Source: JBCCJA01 sp039045975 (GTDB lineage Bacteria > Planctomycetota > Planctomycetia > Planctomycetales > Planctomycetaceae). From it: DNA of 10,331 nt. Shown one piece after another: positions 7,940 to 10,331 of the stretch. The number at the start of each line of letters is the position of its first letter. Positions within the stretch are counted from its first letter, which is position 1. Under the pieces are notes generated by a model. The model had not been told where the DNA came from. It searched no databases and was given only the letters and a program-made list of their open reading frames with translations. The translations under genes were made by a program, and so were the position numbers. Where the stretch lies: contig JBCCJA010000089.1 of assembly GCA_039045975.1 (NCBI GenBank), positions 1-10,331 of the forward strand, read 5' to 3'.

Positions 7940-10331
7940 ATGCCGACCGCCGTTGCCCACCGCGAGACCGTCGCCCGGGAGATCGGGCTGGAGCTGTGGC
8001 GGGCCGTGCTCGACGCGCGGCCGCTGCCGCTCGACGCCGACTGGTGGGACGACCGGTTGCTCGAACGCGTCTTTGCCGACCGCGGGATGGCGGTCCAGCT
8101 GCTGCGGTTCGTGGCGGTCGCGCCGTCGCTGCGGTCGTCGCGGGCGGTCGTGCGGCAGCTCCGCGGGTTGCACCGGGAGTTGCGGCGGCTCGAACCGCGG
8201 ACGCGGCCGTTGGTCGCGTCGCTCGACGACGAGGGCGATTCGCTCGTCGGGCGGGCGGTCGCGGTCGGGGCGAAGCTGCTGACGGCCCGGATGGCGAAGC
8301 GGTTTTCGGTCGACGTCGACGACATCGACGCCGCGTTCACGCGGGCCGACGCGGTCGACGCGACGGTGACGCTGCGGCCTACCGGGCACGTCGTGACGAC
8401 GGCGGCCGACGCGGAGGCGTATGTCGGCCGTCTGTTGGAAGTCTTGGAACGGGTCGGCGGTCGTCCGGGGCGGGCGGGGACGCGGCTGGCGGTCGATCCG
8501 GTGTCGCTCGTGGCCGACCTGCGGCGGGCCGACGGGGACGGGCGGCGGAACCGGCTGGGAGAAACGCTCGGGCGGGTCGTTGCGGCCGCGGCGGAGATCG
8601 GGGTCGGGGTCGAACTCGGCCCGGGCGATGAGGCCGGTGCCGGCCCGGTCGGTGACGTTTTGTCGGAACTCCGCGAGCGATTCCCGCGGGCCGAGGTCAC
8701 GAGCGGCGTGACGGCGGGGGCGGACGGACTCCCGGCCGATTGCTCGCGGCTGGCGTGTCGCGTGCCGGAGCCGGACGAGGCCGATGCGGCGGCTTACGCG
8801 GAGGCCGACCGCGATTTCGTGGCCCGGGCGGTCGAATCGTGCGGAAGTGATCGCGTGCCGGCGTTCGCGACGGCCGACCCGGCGTCGATCGGCGCGGTCC
8901 TCGCGGCCGTCGACGACCCGACGCGGTGCGAGTTCGAAGTCCCGTTCGGCGTCGGCGAGTCTCTCGCGGAGCCGTTGGCGACGCATGGGGCCGGTCTGCG
9001 GCTGAACGTGCCGGTCGGCGACGGCGGGGCGGTGCTCGCGGCGGAGGCGCGGCGTCTGCTCGACGAGCGTCCGGCGGGCCGATCGCTGCGGCTGCTGACG
9101 GCGGGCGATCCGCGGCGAGAGCCCCGACAAAATGAAGACGAAGACGATCCTCTGGCGAGCCTGCTGATGAGCCCCGCGGTCCCCGAATCGCCCGCCCTCG
9201 ACGACGTCCCGGTCTTCACGCCGGAGCCGCGGGCCGACTTCGCCGACGAGACGACCCGCGCGTCGATGACGGCGGCGCTCGAAGAGTTCGCCGACGGCTT
9301 CGGCCGCGACTATCTGGCCGCGGTCGACGGGCGGGCGGTGCAGAGCCGGCGGTGGGTCGACCTGGTCGATCCGGCGGCCCCGAAGACGGTCGTCGGACGG
9401 CTGACGGTGGCGACGCCGGAGCACGCGACGTCGGCGGTTGAGTCGTGCCGTTCGGCGGCGGCGAGTTGGGGTCGGCGCCCGGCGGCGGAGCGGGTCGAGT
9501 TGGTCGAACTGATCGCGGCCGAGCTGCGTCTGCGGCGGTACGAGCTGGCGGCCGCGTTGGTGTACGAGGGCGGCTGGCCGTGGGACGACGCGGACGGCGA
9601 GGTGGCGGGTGCGATCGACCGGCTGCGGCTGGCGGCGTCGGCGGTGCGGGACGACCTGTCGGCCGACTCGACGTCGCTGAAGGGGACGTCGCGCGACGCG
9701 GCGTTCCGGCCGAAGGGCGTGATGGGCGTGATCCCGTCGGCAGGCGGGCCGCTGGCGGCGACGGCCGGATACGTCGCGGCGGCGGTCGTGACGGGGAACA
9801 CGGCGGTGGTCTGTCCTGAGGTCGGCGGGACGGTCGCGGTGCTGCTGCTGGCGGAGATCGCGCGGACGGCCGGCTTGCCGGCGGGCGTGGTGAACGTCGT
9901 GCCGCGGAGCGGGCCGGGCGTCGCGGCGGCGGTCGCGGCGGGGGACATCGATTTGCTGGCGGTCGACGGGGGCGTCGACACGTACCGCGAGACGGTCGCG
10001 GCGGTCTGCGGCGGAGGCCGGCTGCCGTGGACGTTCGGCGAGGCGGGTCGGTCGGGCGTGGCGATCGTCGACGAGGACGCCGACGTCGACGCGGCGGTGC
10101 GAGCGATCGCGGCCGACGCGTTCGGGGCGGCGGGGCGGCGGCCTTACGCGGTGTCGCGTGTCGCGGTCGTGCGGTCGCGTGCCGACGCGGTGCTGTCGCG
10201 GCTGGCGGAGGTCGCGGCGGCGTTACCGGTCGGGCCGGCGTCGGAGGCGACGACGGTGATCGGGCCGACGGGGTCGCCGGCGGTGGCGAAGGCGTTCCGG
10301 ACGGCGGCGGAGGCGGCGGCGGAGCACGGGG
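7940..10331 (+). CDS. PutA-like proline dehydrogenase/aldehyde dehydrogenase fusion, probable double pseudoenzyme (3' partial)
   Basis: The frame from ATG 7940 stays open for 797 codons to the window edge, so the C-terminus is missing. An in-frame TGA at 7916 limits the start to TTG 7937 or ATG 7940; no Shine-Dalgarno is visible. The order of blocks follows the bifunctional proline utilisation protein PutA. LLRFVAVAPSL (54-64) matches its RFVDVxPSL and RMAKRF (117-122) its RMAxRF. EFEVPFGVGESL (331-342) matches QMLYGMxDxL. LRLNVPVGD (353-361) and EARRLLDE (369-376) match the RxYxPxG and YLVRRLLEN segments. A linker (390-424) leads to the dehydrogenase part: YEGGWPWDDADGEVAGAID, VVTGNT (616-621), GLPAGVVNVVP and DAFGAAGRRPYAVSR (728-742). 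Catalytic positions are lost. The nucleophile Cys of GQKCSA is Pro735, the Asn of PWNFP is Gly602, the Lys after TGNT is Cys625, FTGS is replaced by VDGG, and RLVKGAYWD aligns to RLACRVPEP (270-278). Glu701, Arg371 and Arg372 remain. No enzyme activity is expected. A binding, structural or regulatory role is inferred; the true function is unknown. Confidence 0.85.
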   Translation, partial: MPTAVAHRETVAREIGLELWRAVLDARPLPLDADWWDDRLLERVFADRGMAVQLLRFVAVAPSLRSSRAVVRQLRGLHRELRRLEPRTRPLVASLDDEGDSLVGRAVAVGAKLLTARMAKRFSVDVDDIDAAFTRADAVDATVTLRPTGHVVTTAADAEAYVGRLLEVLERVGGRPGRAGTRLAVDPVSLVADLRRADGDGRRNRLGETLGRVVAAAAEIGVGVELGPGDEAGAGPVGDVLSELRERFPRAEVTSGVTAGADGLPADCSRLACRVPEPDEADAAAYAEADRDFVARAVESCGSDRVPAFATADPASIGAVLAAVDDPTRCEFEVPFGVGESLAEPLATHGAGLRLNVPVGDGGAVLAAEARRLLDERPAGRSLRLLTAGDPRREPRQNEDEDDPLASLLMSPAVPESPALDDVPVFTPEPRADFADETTRASMTAALEEFADGFGRDYLAAVDGRAVQSRRWVDLVDPAAPKTVVGRLTVATPEHATSAVESCRSAAASWGRRPAAERVELVELIAAELRLRRYELAAALVYEGGWPWDDADGEVAGAIDRLRLAASAVRDDLSADSTSLKGTSRDAAFRPKGVMGVIPSAGGPLAATAGYVAAAVVTGNTAVVCPEVGGTVAVLLLAEIARTAGLPAGVVNVVPRSGPGVAAAVAAGDIDLLAVDGGVDTYRETVAAVCGGGRLPWTFGEAGRSGVAIVDEDADVDAAVRAIAADAFGAAGRRPYAVSRVAVVRSRADAVLSRLAEVAAALPVGPASEATTVIGPTGSPAVAKAFRTAAEAAAEHG

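Noticed and set aside
7867..8631. A 254-residue plus-strand frame beginning with GTG just after argJ
   Set aside because: It is rich in Arg, Ala and Gly with no family signature and lies out of frame with the PutA-like gene, which carries the recognisable blocks.
7862..9424. A 520-residue open frame on the minus strand
   Set aside because: It is Arg-rich, low-complexity and antisense to the PutA-like frame, whose conserved blocks and continuity across 797 codons identify the true coding strand.
7940..10331. Treating the PutA-like frame as a decaying pseudogene
   Set aside because: There is no stop or frameshift over 797 codons, domain order and spacing are preserved, and the codon bias matches neighbouring functional genes. 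Substitution of catalytic residues in an intact frame fits a pseudoenzyme better.

Overview
This is a high-GC bacterial window that most resembles a Planctomycetota (planctomycete) chromosome. The reasons are a secreted PQQ-type propeller opening with the 'DWPRFRGPDGTG' block common in that phylum, an FHA-GAF-sigma54 activator, and GC-rich palindromic repeats between genes. The assignment is inferred from composition and family style; no rRNA or other phylogenetic marker is present.

Layout from left to right. Positions 1-115 are low-complexity C/G-rich sequence. A secreted PQQ-like beta-propeller protein (minus strand, 116-1414) is divergent from an FHA-GAF-AAA+-Fis-HTH sigma54 transcription activator (plus strand, 1552-3519). 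Next is a self-contained unit: a good sigma70-type promoter (3596-3624), a small acidic orphan protein (3781-4044) and a textbook intrinsic terminator (4069-4101). The elongation factor gene greA (4309-4794) is on the minus strand. Between greA and argC is a 397-base gap holding a hairpin, a long inverted repeat, a promoter candidate and a perfect 14-bp tandem duplication. An arginine-biosynthesis block follows on the plus strand: argC (5192-6208), a REP-like palindrome that includes the argC stop codon, a small lower-GC unknown ORF (6298-6651), and argJ (6648-7838), which overlaps that ORF by ATGA.

The last 2.4 kb (7940 to the window edge) is one uninterrupted reading frame of 797 codons, open at its 3' end and easily missed because its stop lies outside the window. 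By its order of conserved blocks it is a PutA-type fusion (proline dehydrogenase domain plus glutamate-semialdehyde dehydrogenase domain), yet nearly all catalytic residues I can place by eye are replaced in both domains: the aldehyde dehydrogenase nucleophilic Cys is Pro735, the oxyanion-hole Asn is Gly602, the cofactor-site Lys is Cys625, and the proline dehydrogenase 'RLVKGAYWD' and 'LGE' blocks are unrecognisable. The frame is intact and the fold skeleton is kept, so it looks like a maintained double pseudoenzyme and not a decaying gene. It is the most interesting item here.

How the genes relate: ArgC and ArgJ carry out the acetylated route from glutamate to ornithine, and ArgC makes N-acetylglutamate semialdehyde. 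The PutA-like protein belongs to a family that handles the non-acetylated glutamate semialdehyde. Its position downstream of argJ hints at a sensing or regulatory link to glutamate/proline/arginine metabolism, but that is inference. The other genes are housekeeping or regulatory with no visible pathway link.
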